Below the pieces are notes generated by a model. That model worked only from the letters and a program-made list of their open reading frames with translations, was not told where the DNA came from and searched no databases. A program made the position numbers and the translations under genes. Shown here piece after piece: positions 36,857-45,379 of a stretch of 64,000 nucleotides of DNA (positions within the stretch are counted from its first letter, which is position 1; each line of letters begins with the position of its first letter). The DNA comes from Poseidonocella pacifica (GTDB lineage Bacteria > Pseudomonadota > Alphaproteobacteria > Rhodobacterales > Rhodobacteraceae). The stretch covers positions 310,001 to 374,000 of the forward strand of contig NZ_FOJU01000005.1 in the NCBI RefSeq assembly GCF_900111875.1. The letters are read 5' to 3'.

Positions 36857-39029
36857 AAATGTCGGCCTTGCGCCCGAGCGGAAATCCCTTCTGCCGCCGA
36901 TGACGCTGACACAAGCGATCGAGAAGGCCTCCGAGGAAGCCCCACCGGACGTCGAAACCAAGATCCGGGCCGTTGGAACGCTGGCCCTCTCGTTCTTCGG
37001 CGACGTGCCGGTTTCGATTCTGTCCCACGACCAATGCGTCGACTTCCTGGAGTTCGTCTGGGGCATGCCCAAGAACTGGGGACAGCTCCACGGGAAGAAC
37101 CGCTTTGAAAGCGTTGGCAACGGATGCGATCCGCAACAGATCAAGCATGACGCCGACGAGAGCGACAAGGCCATCGTCGCCGACGTCGTGGCGGACATGA
37201 CCCTTACCATTCCGGAAAAGAGGTTCCGGCTGGTTCAGGAACTGCGGCCCCGCCTGACCGATGGCTATCTTTTCGTCCAACGGGATATGTTCAATCGCAT
37301 CGTCCGATCAGCATTGGGAGGTGCCGTCGCCGGCCGAGATGTCGATGACGAGAATCGGGTCGTCCCCTCTCACAAGCAGCTTCGCCGCAAGCTCAACAAG
37401 TGGCACAAGGAAGCGAAGACAGAATGCGGGCTTCCCACGCGCATTTCTCGCCCGAAACGCCGCCGGTCCTGGGCACTCGAGCACTTGGTGAAGCTGTTCC
37501 TGTCTCCCATCTACACAGGCACCAGCTCCCCCAAACAGCGGTGGCGCAAGGCCAAAGCTCAGAGGCGCCAGATTTTCCGAGACGCGCTCTATTGGGTGCC
37601 CCTATTCATGGTCAGTCTGGGCGTTCGTCCAGAGGAAATTCTTCAGCTTAAACTGAAGAACGTCAGGTTCCGCGACAAGGTGCTCTGCATTTTCCTTGGG
37701 GAGGATGAGGATGAACATATGAAAACAGAGCAATCCCGCCGTATTCTCCCTATTCCGCAACTCATTCTCGATTTGGGCTTTCGCGAATGGGTGGTCGGCA
37801 AGATCAAGTCAGGTGAAACTTGGGCATTTCCCGACGTAGATCCGAGCGAAGCGGATGGGCGGCGTTCGCACAATTTCGGCAAGCGCATGCGCACGCTCCT
37901 TGGGCATCTGGAACTGCGGTTCAACGACGAGGATGTGTATGCAATGCGCCGCACGCTGTCGTCCAAACTGCTGGCGCTGAAGGTCGAGACGGGCGTCCGT
38001 CAACGTATTCTTGGGCACCTCGAGGGCACGACAGTTGATCGCCACTACTCGGACGACGGGCTCCAGGATCTGAAGGACCTTCTTGATGCGGTGGATTACG
38101 GGCTGAAGGTTGGGCGGGTCCGGTTATTTGGCTTCCCGATTATTGTTGGGTGCTCCACCCCCGTCCTGCCGTCGATCGACGTCTTGATCTCTCTGACAGC
38201 TCATGGCGAAGTTTCAGCCCTTCGCCTGAACGATCCCGAAACCGACGAGAACATATTCGGTGCGCGCGTCGAGGGGAAACCGTTGCCAAAAGAACTGGAA
38301 GCCAAGCAGCTTCCAATCATGTCCGCCCAAGAAATCGCAACGCGTGTCCTGGCCCTCCAGATGGACTATTCCTTCACGCTTCCGACTTGCGAGGCATCGA
38401 CAGCCAGCTTTGAACACCTGCTTATTCATGGAGACATGCCGGCGCACCGGCCGACCGAGAATGAGACCGCAGATTCAGAAGAAACAGATGGCAAAAAGAC
38501 CGATGCGGAGGCCGAAGGTCATTCGCAACCGACTTGGGCGCGGATCGATCTGAACGAGACGATCGGTATTGATGGCAAATTTCGAATCGGCGACACGGCA
38601 ATCTGCGCCTTCCCCCTCAAGCGTCGGAGTCAGGAGCTTACGAGCCCTCGCCCCGGACTCGTGGTCAGTGTTCGCCTGTTATCAGGACGTCGTTATCTGG
38701 ACATTGCCCATGGGGCGCCTGCGGGCGACGGCCGACCAGCGCCTCACAAGTTCACCCTCACACAATCGGAGCAGCTCAACGCTGCGTTGCTGCGGCGCCC
38801 CACAGTCTTCGATCTGAAGCGCCGCATTCTGATAGCTGAGGATGATGCGAGGTTCTTGCACCGAAGGCTGGGCTCCCTCGCAGCTTCGGCTCGCAAACGC
38901 CTCGGGGAATCCATGCACTTTGTTGGCGACGTATCGCCGCAACCAGTCGCCGAGCAGAAAGCTGGACGCACGACGACGCAGGTTGTGCAGCGTGCCGGAA
39001 AAGTCATACGAAAGCCAACGCCCCTGTGA
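36849..39029 (+). CDS. Tyrosine recombinase/integrase with long C-terminal extension (probably not intact)
   Basis: A 726-residue open frame from a TTG at 36849. The catalytic core shows Arg I in SLGVRPEEILQLKL, the second Arg block as YAMRRTLSSKLL (the usual His of HxxR is Tyr), ILGHLEGT (third-box His) and the nucleophile Tyr in VDRHYSDDG near residue 400. About 325 residues of unknown sequence follow, far more than ordinary integrases. It probably needs the DUF6538 part upstream, which is in another frame. The final codon runs into what looks like the terminal TGA of an IS3-type element, so the natural C-terminus may be missing. It lies beside tRNA-Gln, as expected for an island integrase. 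Confidence 0.7.
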   Translation: MLENVGLAPERKSLLPPMTLTQAIEKASEEAPPDVETKIRAVGTLALSFFGDVPVSILSHDQCVDFLEFVWGMPKNWGQLHGKNRFESVGNGCDPQQIKHDADESDKAIVADVVADMTLTIPEKRFRLVQELRPRLTDGYLFVQRDMFNRIVRSALGGAVAGRDVDDENRVVPSHKQLRRKLNKWHKEAKTECGLPTRISRPKRRRSWALEHLVKLFLSPIYTGTSSPKQRWRKAKAQRRQIFRDALYWVPLFMVSLGVRPEEILQLKLKNVRFRDKVLCIFLGEDEDEHMKTEQSRRILPIPQLILDLGFREWVVGKIKSGETWAFPDVDPSEADGRRSHNFGKRMRTLLGHLELRFNDEDVYAMRRTLSSKLLALKVETGVRQRILGHLEGTTVDRHYSDDGLQDLKDLLDAVDYGLKVGRVRLFGFPIIVGCSTPVLPSIDVLISLTAHGEVSALRLNDPETDENIFGARVEGKPLPKELEAKQLPIMSAQEIATRVLALQMDYSFTLPTCEASTASFEHLLIHGDMPAHRPTENETADSEETDGKKTDAEAEGHSQPTWARIDLNETIGIDGKFRIGDTAICAFPLKRRSQELTSPRPGLVVSVRLLSGRRYLDIAHGAPAGDGRPAPHKFTLTQSEQLNAALLRRPTVFDLKRRILIAEDDARFLHRRLGSLAASARKRLGESMHFVGDVSPQPVAEQKAGRTTTQVVQRAGKVIRKPTPL

Positions 39030-39940
39030 CCTTCCCCCCGGTATCCGGGCCATTGCGAACTGGAATTTTCCACCTTTGAATGGACGAAGGAGGAAGACCC
39101 ATGAAGCGGAAGCGTTTCACAGAGTTGGAATGGGACCGTGGCCCCAGCGGGGCCGCGTAAGCCCATGTAAACGAGATCATCGGCGTGCTGAAGGAGAGCG
39201 AGGCTGGCGCGAAGACGGACGACATCTGTCGGCGTCACGGCTTAAGCTCAGCGACGTTCTATAGCTGGCGCAAGAAGTACGGCGGTATGGAAGCTGGCGA
39301 TGCCAAGCGTCTGAGAGCCTTGGAAGCGGAAAACGCCAAGCTGAAGCGGATCGTCGCGGACCAGATGCTCGACATGTCCGCGATGAAGGATCTGCTGCAA
39401 AAACATTGGTAAGCCCATGGCGAAGCGACGAGCTGTGGGCTTTCTGATGGCCGAGCGTGGGTTCAGCGAGCGGCGCGCCTGCCGGATCGTTGACCTGGCG
39501 CGGTCGGTGCAGCAATACCGACCGCAGCCGAAAGGCGACGAGGCCGCAATCAAACGCATGAAGGAGCTGGCGTCGGAGCACCGGCGCTATGGCTATCTGC
39601 GCCTGCACGCGATGCTGCGTCGGGAAGGTCTCGTTGTGAACCACAAGCGCACATATCGGCCTTACACCGAGCATGGCTTGCAGGTTCGCACCAAGAAGCA
39701 CCGTAAACTGCCCAGGCGGGATCGCGTAGCACCGCAGGTGCCGGAGAGGCCCATGCAACGATGGTCCTTGGACTTTGTCAGCGATCAGTTGGCTGACTGC
39801 CGCCGGTTTCGTGTGTTGAACATCGTGGACGATCACAGCCGGTTCTGTTCCGGCCAGATCGTCGATGTGTCGATCCCCGGGGCTCGCGTTGCCCGGTTCC
39901 TCGATGACCTGGCTTTGCGCGTTGGGCTGACCATGCCGGT
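39027..39940 (+). mobile_element. Degenerate IS3-family (IS407-like) insertion sequence
   Basis: The left end appears to be TGACCTTCCCCCCGG at 39027, overlapping the integrase stop codon. Two open frames follow in the order of IS3 elements: orfA (helix-turn-helix and leucine-zipper transposase start) and orfB (DDE integrase). OrfA is interrupted by an insertion with a stop, and orfB loses its catalytic half near 39940, where unrelated sequence begins. No right inverted repeat was found, so the element is dead and its right boundary is approximate. Confidence 0.65.
39101..39412 (+). pseudogene. IS3-family transposase OrfA, interrupted
   Basis: Starts MKRKRFTE after GGAGG, and the later part resumes in the same frame as EIIGVLKESEAGAKTDDICRRHGLS, then FYSWRKKYGGM and the zipper LRALEAENAKLKRIVADQMLD. 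Relative to the usual MKRKRFTEEQIIGVLKE, roughly 48-51 in-frame bases (about 39125-39172) are inserted; they contain a TAA at 39158-39160 and a GGCCCC-AGC-GGGGCC hairpin (39140-39154). Confidence 0.72.
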
Positions 39941-40028
39941 CGCTGCGAACCGGGCTACGCGTGTGCCGAAGAATGCTGTGCAAGGCGTGGCCCCGAGCAG
40001 GCTCAGGTTTAGCACTTGGTCGACATAG
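39417..40028 (+). pseudogene. IS3-family transposase OrfB, C-terminally truncated
   Basis: Residues 1 to about 175 match IS3/IS407 OrfB: HRRYGYLRLHAMLRREGL, then VPERPMQRWSLDFVSDQLAD with the first catalytic Asp, and VDDHSRF. The frame then switches after RVGLTMP into unrelated sequence and stops, so the second Asp and the Glu of the DDE triad are missing. It cannot be active. Confidence 0.75.
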
Positions 40029-40044
40029 CGCCCGGCGCGCGCCC

Positions 40045-40179
40045 AGGCTGTCTTCGACTCGGCGCGCGCTCTGGGTCTTGCTGCATTCCGATCGGCGCCG
40101 GGACCGCCGGGTCAGGTTGTTCGTGGACTACCTATATGACGCAATGGTCGAGCGCCGATCCGACTTCATCGGGGCATAG
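40045..40179 (+). pseudogene. LysR-family regulator, C-terminal remnant
   Basis: About 40 codons ending at a TAG read ALWVLLHSDRRRDRRVRLFV followed by DYLYDAMVERRSDFIGA. This matches the last strand-helix of LysR substrate-binding domains (known pattern: LWVLTHPDLRxTARVRxFxDFL). No upstream LysR sequence remains in frame. It lies between the dead IS and an AraC gene, so it marks an old rearrangement joint. Confidence 0.5.
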
Positions 40180-40245
40180 AGCGAGATCGACGGCAGGCGA
40201 TGCAACGCGTCGAACTTGGCCGTTCACGATTCGCAGAATAAGCTG

Positions 40246-41256
40246 ATGGACATGGGTTACGTAACGTCGCTCTTTGCGCGCAAGATGGTGGCCGCGGCTG
40301 GAAACGGCGTCGATGCGGACGAGATGCTGACCTCGGTCGGGATCGATCCCGCGGGACCTTGGGAAACTGGACAGATGATCCCGGCAGAGCGCTACTATGA
40401 CATGCTCGAACGCATGGCCGAACGGATCGACGTCACCGAACTTCCTGTGCGCACCGGCGCGTCGATGCGGCTCGACGAGTATGGCGCGCTCGGGCTGGCC
40501 TTCAAGGCGGCGACGACGCTTGGCATGTCCTATGCGCGGGTTGAACGCTACGCCCGGCTCTGGACCAGCGTCGTCGAATACGAGCTGCGGCCGGCCGAGG
40601 GAGGCACGCTCTTCATCCTGCATCGGGCGGGCGAACGGCGCCTCGGGATGCGGCTGTCGAACGAGGCGACTCTTGCGAGCGCCGTGTCGATTGCCCGGCA
40701 GGCCAGTTCGGTGCCGGTCAGGCCCGAGATGGTGCTGGTCCGACATGCCGCACCGCCGTCTATCGCGGCGCATGAGGACTGGTTCGGCTGCCCCGTCCGC
40801 TTCGACGCGGATCTCGACGCGCTTCTTTTCGCAAACGAGACGCTCGCCCGGCCGAACATCCTCGGCGACGAGGGAATTTCTCGCTACCTTACCTCACATC
40901 TCGACGTGGAGCTGTCGCGAGTCTCGGACGCCCCAGCGGTCGTGAGCCAGACGAAGGATGCCATCGCGCAGGCGCTCAGCGAGGGGACTCCGAAGATGGC
41001 GGAGATCGCACGCAGCCTGGGGTTCAGCGCGCGATCGTTCCACAGGCGCCTCTCCGAACACGGGATGAGCTTTCACGCCCTCACCGAGGAGACGCGCCGC
41101 GATCTCGCCGAGGGGCTTTTGCGCGACGACCGGCATTCCCTGGCCGAGATCGCCTTCCTGACCGGCTTTTCCGAGCAGAGCGCCTTTACTCGGGCCTTCA
41201 AGCGTTGGGTGGGAGTGACACCGGCGACATATCGTAAGGAGCGCGCGTTTCACTGA
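40246..41256 (+). CDS. AraC family transcriptional regulator (module 1)
   Basis: About 336 residues. The N-terminal two thirds match the arabinose-binding-like domain of the OruR/ArgR-type AraC subgroup (MLTSVGIDPAG, GALGLAFKAATTLGMSYARVERYARLW). The C-terminal pair of helix-turn-helix motifs reads KMAEIARSLGFSARSFHRRL and SLAEIAFLTGFSEQSAFTRAFKRW, ending GVTPATYRKE. The start is uncertain among 40216, 40246 and 40252; MDMGYVTSLFA at 40246 fits the family. Located about 110 bases before the co-oriented NmrA-like gene, which it probably regulates. Confidence 0.85.
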   Translation: MDMGYVTSLFARKMVAAAGNGVDADEMLTSVGIDPAGPWETGQMIPAERYYDMLERMAERIDVTELPVRTGASMRLDEYGALGLAFKAATTLGMSYARVERYARLWTSVVEYELRPAEGGTLFILHRAGERRLGMRLSNEATLASAVSIARQASSVPVRPEMVLVRHAAPPSIAAHEDWFGCPVRFDADLDALLFANETLARPNILGDEGISRYLTSHLDVELSRVSDAPAVVSQTKDAIAQALSEGTPKMAEIARSLGFSARSFHRRLSEHGMSFHALTEETRRDLAEGLLRDDRHSLAEIAFLTGFSEQSAFTRAFKRWVGVTPATYRKERAFH

Positions 41257-41365
41257 AGCCTGGCTTGGCAACCTCGGTCAAAACCATGGCAAGCGCGGTC
41301 AAGACGGGGCCGGGTTCGACCGGCTATCCCATTGGCTCTTACACCAAAGCCAAGGAGATCCCCCC

Positions 41366-42193
41366 ATGCAGGACCGACCCATTCTTGTCATCGGCGCAAC
41401 CGGCAAGACCGGCCGCCGCGTTGCCAGCCGCCTCGAGGCCCGAGGAATCGCCGTCCGTCGCGGCTCGCGCAATTCCACCATCCCGTTCGACTGGGAGGCG
41501 CCCGAAACCTGGGCGCCGGCCCTGACCGGCGTGCGCGCCGCCTACGTCACCTATTTCCCCGACCTCGCCTTTCCCGGCGCGGTGGAAAAGCTCGAGGCGC
41601 TTTGCGAGACGGCCCGCGATGTCGGACTGGAGCATCTCGTGCTCCTGTCCGGCCGGGGTGAATACCATGCCCGGCTGGGCGAGGACGTCGTCCGCGCCTC
41701 CGGCGTTGATTTCACCATCGTTCGCTCTGCCTGGTTCGCGCAGAATTTCTCGGAAGGCTACCTGCGCGATCCGATTCTCGCGGGCGTCCTGCCGATGCCG
41801 GGAGGTGACATTTTGGAGCCGATCATCGACATCGAAGACGTCGCCGACGTCGTTGTCGCCGCGCTGACCGGGGACGGCCACAAGGACGAGGTTTACGAGG
41901 TCACGGGCCCGCGCTTGATGACGTTCGCCGAGATGGCGGCAACGCTGTCGCAGGCCATGGGCCGCGAGATACAGCACCTACCGATCAGCTTCGAGGAGTT
42001 CCACGCGAACATCGCTCAGGCCGGTGGCGATTTCGTCGCCGATGTCTTCACTGCCATCGCGCGGGAGACGCTCGATGGACGAAACGCGCACACGACTGAT
42101 GGCGTGATGCGGGCGCTCGGACACCCGCCCCGCGACTTCGCCGATTTCGCGCTGCGAGCGGTTCAGTCTGGCGCCTGGACCAGCGCCGCCTAA
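41366..42193 (+). CDS. NmrA/atypical SDR NAD(P)-binding protein (module 1)
   Basis: A 275-residue protein starting with a Rossmann ILVIGATGKTGRRVASRLEA motif and continuing with HLVLLSGRGEY, DFTIVRSAWFAQNFSEGYL and PIIDIEDVADVVVAAL, the pattern of NmrA-like/atypical short-chain dehydrogenases that bind NAD(P)H. The YxxxK catalytic pair of classical SDRs is not evident, so it may be a redox sensor or a quinone/enone reductase. GGAGATCCCCCC precedes the ATG. The three following genes are tightly linked on the same strand. Confidence 0.82.
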   Translation: MQDRPILVIGATGKTGRRVASRLEARGIAVRRGSRNSTIPFDWEAPETWAPALTGVRAAYVTYFPDLAFPGAVEKLEALCETARDVGLEHLVLLSGRGEYHARLGEDVVRASGVDFTIVRSAWFAQNFSEGYLRDPILAGVLPMPGGDILEPIIDIEDVADVVVAALTGDGHKDEVYEVTGPRLMTFAEMAATLSQAMGREIQHLPISFEEFHANIAQAGGDFVADVFTAIARETLDGRNAHTTDGVMRALGHPPRDFADFALRAVQSGAWTSAA

Positions 42194-42219
42194 CCGCCGC
42201 CCTTAGAAAGGATCACGAC

Positions 42220-42648
42220 ATGTCCACTACCCCCTTCGAGAAGATCGCACTCGGGGTATCCGGCCTCACCGCGCTCGCCATCGGCGGCTTCATCGTCAGC
42301 GCGCCGCACGCGTTCTACGCGAGCTACGGCATCGCGCTGGGACAGGATGCCTCTCTGCTCAGCGAGCTTCGCGCGCCCGGCGCGGCACTCGCCGGCTTCG
42401 GCATCCTCATGCCGCTCGGTATCTGGCGACGCGCGATCCTGCCGGCCTCGGTCGCAGTGGCCCTGACGGTCTTCCTTGCCTTCCCGATCGGGCGACTGGT
42501 CGGTCTGGTTCTCGACGGCCTGCCCTCCGGCAGCGTGATCGCCGCCCTCGTGGTCGAGATCGCCATCGCCGCGCTTCTGGTCGCCGCGTTCCGACGCCGG
42601 CTCAAGGGGCCAGCCCTCCAAGCCCACGCAGCACACCCCGTGCGCTGA
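42220..42648 (+). CDS. DUF4345 family membrane protein (module 1)
   Basis: A 142-residue protein with four predicted helices (KIALGVSGLTALAIGGFIV; ELRAPGAALAGFGILMPLG; ILPASVAVALTVFLAFPIG; VIAALVVEIAIAALLVAAF). The FYASYGI start region and ELRAPGAALAGFGI match DUF4345 proteins, whose function is unknown and which often lie beside NmrA-like reductases and AraC/TetR regulators. AAAGGATCACGAC precedes the start, 26 bases after the reductase. Confidence 0.75.
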   Translation: MSTTPFEKIALGVSGLTALAIGGFIVSAPHAFYASYGIALGQDASLLSELRAPGAALAGFGILMPLGIWRRAILPASVAVALTVFLAFPIGRLVGLVLDGLPSGSVIAALVVEIAIAALLVAAFRRRLKGPALQAHAAHPVR

Positions 42649-42709
42649 CCATGTATGCGGCGCGGCTCTTCTCGTCGCGCCGCCCCATCAGGCGAAGGAG
42701 TCCAGACCG

Positions 42710-43213
42710 ATGTCGCCCCTCGTCTTCTACCTCGCTCACTTCGCCGTTCTCGCCTACGCACTGGTCGGTGGCGTCTTCCTCGCTTTTTCCGATTTCATCA
42801 TGCGTTCCCTGTCGCTCACCAGCGGCCACGGCGGCGCCGAGGCCATGCAGGTGATCAATCGCGAGGTCTTCCGCTGGGTCTTCATGGCCCTCTTCCTCGG
42901 GCTGGCGGCGGTGTCGCTGGTGCTGTTCGCCCATGCCGCGCTTCGGCTTGACGGCCCTCCGGCAATGCTGATCGCCACGGCCGGTCTCGTTTATCTGCTC
43001 GGCTGCTTCGCCGTCACGGTGGTCTTTAACGTGCCGATGAACGAGGCGCTGGCCGGGATGGACCTGTCGCAGGCGTCCACCATAAGCTACTGGACCGGCA
43101 CCTACCTGCCGCGCTGGACTTTCTGGAACACGGTCCGGACAATCGCCTGCGGACTGTCGGCGGCGCTTCTGCTTTTCGGATTGATGACGCTGTCCCAGAC
43201 GCAGCCTGCGTAA
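42710..43213 (+). CDS. DUF1772 family membrane protein (module 1)
   Basis: A 167-residue four-helix membrane protein. FLAFSDFIMRSL, AMQVINREVF, VVFNVPMNEALAGM and YWTGTYLPRWTFWNTVRTIA match DUF1772, the family that includes anthrone-oxygenase-like proteins of polyketide clusters. The conserved NxPxNxxL and W-x-x-x-N-x-x-R features are visible. A catalytic role toward aromatic or quinone-like compounds together with the NmrA-like protein is possible but unproven. Confidence 0.76.
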   Translation: MSPLVFYLAHFAVLAYALVGGVFLAFSDFIMRSLSLTSGHGGAEAMQVINREVFRWVFMALFLGLAAVSLVLFAHAALRLDGPPAMLIATAGLVYLLGCFAVTVVFNVPMNEALAGMDLSQASTISYWTGTYLPRWTFWNTVRTIACGLSAALLLFGLMTLSQTQPA

Positions 43214-43230
43214 CACAAAGGGGATGATAC

Positions 43231-43725
43231 ATGACCGAGCAAACGACCCTTCACCTGCTCTGCGGTCGGATCGCTTCAGGCAAGTCCACGCTCGCGACCG
43301 AGCTCGGCCGCCGCCCCGGGACCGTGGTGATCCGCGAGGACCACTGGCTCTCGGGCCTTTACGGCAAGGAACTGAGGTCGATCGACGATTACGTCCGCTG
43401 CGCAGGTCTGTTGCGCGGCATCGTTGGCCCGCATGTCACGGACCTCCTGAACACGGGAGTCTCGGTGGTCCTCGACTTCCAAGCGAACACCACCGGGGCG
43501 CGGTCCTGGATGCGCGGTCTTTTGAACGGAACGGAGGCCGCGCATGTGCTCCATCTACTTGACGTGCCCGAAGAGGTCTGCCTCGCGCGGCTGCGGGCCC
43601 GGAACGACGCGGGCCTGCATCCCTTCGCCGTGACCGAGGCGCAGTTCCGGCAGGTCTCACGCCATTTCGTGCCACCTTCGCAGGAAGAGGGCCTCGCAGT
43701 TCAGGTCCACCCGGTATCGACCTGA
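43231..43725 (+). CDS. P-loop kinase-like ATP-binding protein (module 1)
   Basis: A 164-residue protein starting TTLHLLCGRIASGKSTLATEL (Walker A GxxxSGKS) with VVIREDHWLSGLYGKEL, a VVLDFQANTTGARSWMR Walker-B-like strand, and a LID-like VCLARLRARNDAG segment. This resembles zeta-toxin/chloramphenicol-phosphotransferase-like small-molecule kinases. GGGGATGATAC lies before the start, 17 bases after the DUF1772 gene, so it belongs to the same operon. Substrate unknown. Confidence 0.78.
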   Translation: MTEQTTLHLLCGRIASGKSTLATELGRRPGTVVIREDHWLSGLYGKELRSIDDYVRCAGLLRGIVGPHVTDLLNTGVSVVLDFQANTTGARSWMRGLLNGTEAAHVLHLLDVPEEVCLARLRARNDAGLHPFAVTEAQFRQVSRHFVPPSQEEGLAVQVHPVST

Positions 43726-43819
43726 TGACCAGCCTGCCATTTCACAGGAAAGGCGTGTCCCCCGGCTCGGCAAAGGCCGGAGATACGGCCGAAGGCGAAG
43801 GTCAGGGTCCGAAGCGATG

Positions 43820-44500
43820 TCATGCGCTGGTCCCCTTACCAAACGTCGCTTGGCTGCCCCGCAAAAGCACGATTCCTACGGCAACGAACCATATGATGGC
43901 GCCAAGGCCGAAGACGGCGCCTGCGATATCTCCGAGCGGCGGCAGGATGGTCACGAGCCCGGCGAAGCCACTGATTGCGCCCATCCCGGCTGTGACGCGG
44001 CCGAGGAGGCCGCTCGCAAGCCCTGCGAGGCTGACCGCCAAGATCCATGCGCCGCCGGCGATCTCGTTGCCCCCGCCAAGGCCCAGTTCGACCGCGTGGA
44101 GCGTCTGCCAGAGGGATGCTGCGGCCTCCGGGTTCGCAGCGAGCGCATGTGTCCGTTCGACGGCGACATTCGCGATCATGCCGGCGCCGAGGACGAGGGT
44201 GGTCCAGACCAGGCCGATCGCCCCGGTCAGGGCGGCGGCGTCGGGCCGCGAATTGGCGATCTGGCGGCGGAGCGCAACGACGAGAACCGCGAGCGCCAGC
44301 GCGTTCACGACGTAGATCAGGCTGTTCCAGGCGATCAGCACGCCCGGGCGGTCAGCGATGAAGGCCACGACGGCGGCGACGTCGATCTCGTTCGTCCCGA
44401 AGCCCAGAGGGGCGAGTACGGTGACAAGCAGAGCGAAGCCCACGAGGTAGGTCGCGGCGCAGGTCAGGGCGGCGAAGCCGCCGGCTTTGCGCAGGGTCAT
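43820..44500 (-). CDS. Multi-pass membrane protein, DUF4386-like (module 2)
   Basis: A 226-residue protein with about six helices (AALTCAATYLVGFALLVTVL; LIAWNSLIYVVNALALAVLV; GLVWTTLVLGAGMIANVAV; WILAVSLAGLASGLLG; two more at the C-terminus ending IIWFVAVGIVLLRGS). The layout and the LWQTLHAVELGLGGGNEIAGG central loop resemble DUF4386 proteins, but I am not certain of the family. The start overlaps the SDR stop by ATGA, so it is the last gene of the minus-strand operon. Confidence 0.65.
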   Translation of the reverse strand: MTLRKAGGFAALTCAATYLVGFALLVTVLAPLGFGTNEIDVAAVVAFIADRPGVLIAWNSLIYVVNALALAVLVVALRRQIANSRPDAAALTGAIGLVWTTLVLGAGMIANVAVERTHALAANPEAAASLWQTLHAVELGLGGGNEIAGGAWILAVSLAGLASGLLGRVTAGMGAISGFAGLVTILPPLGDIAGAVFGLGAIIWFVAVGIVLLRGSQATFGKGTSA

Positions 44501-45363
44501 GAGCGGAGTCCTTTCGGTTGGCAGGCCTTTTCTGCGGCGAGGGTTGCGAAGTGGTCGGTGAGGTGCCGCGTCCCGAAGCGGGGCGCGACCATGTCCATTC
44601 CGAGCGCGGTCAGGAAGAAACAAGCCGGACCGCTCACGCGGCGCGGCAGGAGCGGCAGGACGGCGAGCGCGGTCCGGCGCAGGGCGTCCGGCAGATAGGT
44701 GATGCGCGGCTCGGTCCCGAGGGCGTCGAAGGCGGCGCGGGCAACCTCGCCTTGGGTCATCACGTCGGGGCCGCCGATCTCGGCCCAGCCCCGGCCGGCT
44801 TCGGTCGCGTCGGCAATGGCCACCGCCAGATCGGCGCCATGAATGGGATTGAGGCGATGCGTCCCGTCCCCGAACAGCCAGACGCCGCCCTTGCGCGCCA
44901 TCGCCAGAATCTCACCCATATCCGAGAAGTAGCCGGTAGACGCGATCACGGTCGTGGGCATGTCGGAGGCATGGAGCGCGTCCACGAAGGCGCTCTTGGC
45001 ATCGACAAGCGGCACGCCCCTCATGGCGTTGGCATTCAGGACATGCACATAGGCGAAGCGTCCGACGCCAGAAGCCTCGGCCTCGCGCAGCAGGTTCAAG
45101 TTCGCCTGGAAGTCGACCTCCCGGTAGCCGAGCCCGTCGGCCTGCCGGGTGATGCCGAGCGACGAGACGACAAGGTCCACGCCGTTCATGATCCCCTTAA
45201 GCGTCTCGGGCCGGGTGGCCTCGGCCTCGATCGACAGATCGGCAAGATCCCCAGCCCGCGCGGAGTCGCGGACCAGCGCGCTCACGTAGTGGCCGCGCCG
45301 CAGGTATTCGGCGCAGAGAAAGCGCCCGAGATAGCCGGTCGCGCCGGCAACGAGAACGTTCAT
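44497..45363 (-). CDS. Atypical SDR / NAD(P)-dependent epimerase-like protein (module 2)
   Basis: A 288-residue protein starting MNVLVAGATGYLGRFLCAEYL (GATGYLG nucleotide motif). LVVSSLGITRQ, YREVDFQANLNLLREAEASG, MPTTVIASTGYFSDMG and LNPIHGADLAVAIADA fit the atypical SDR group a5/NmrA-like proteins. The C-terminus is hydrophobic around LRRTALAVLPLLPRRVSG, hinting at membrane association. GGAGGCGATCC precedes the start; a longer reading from 45399 runs into the upstream gene. Likely oxidoreductase or redox sensor, substrate unknown. Confidence 0.8.
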   Translation of the reverse strand: MNVLVAGATGYLGRFLCAEYLRRGHYVSALVRDSARAGDLADLSIEAEATRPETLKGIMNGVDLVVSSLGITRQADGLGYREVDFQANLNLLREAEASGVGRFAYVHVLNANAMRGVPLVDAKSAFVDALHASDMPTTVIASTGYFSDMGEILAMARKGGVWLFGDGTHRLNPIHGADLAVAIADATEAGRGWAEIGGPDVMTQGEVARAAFDALGTEPRITYLPDALRRTALAVLPLLPRRVSGPACFFLTALGMDMVAPRFGTRHLTDHFATLAAEKACQPKGLRS

Positions 45364-45379
45364 GGATCGCCTCCGGTGC

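Noticed and set aside
36845-36860. Programmed +1 frameshift joining the two integrase parts
   Set aside because: No slippery sequence or downstream structure is evident, and the upstream part has no start, so decay is simpler.
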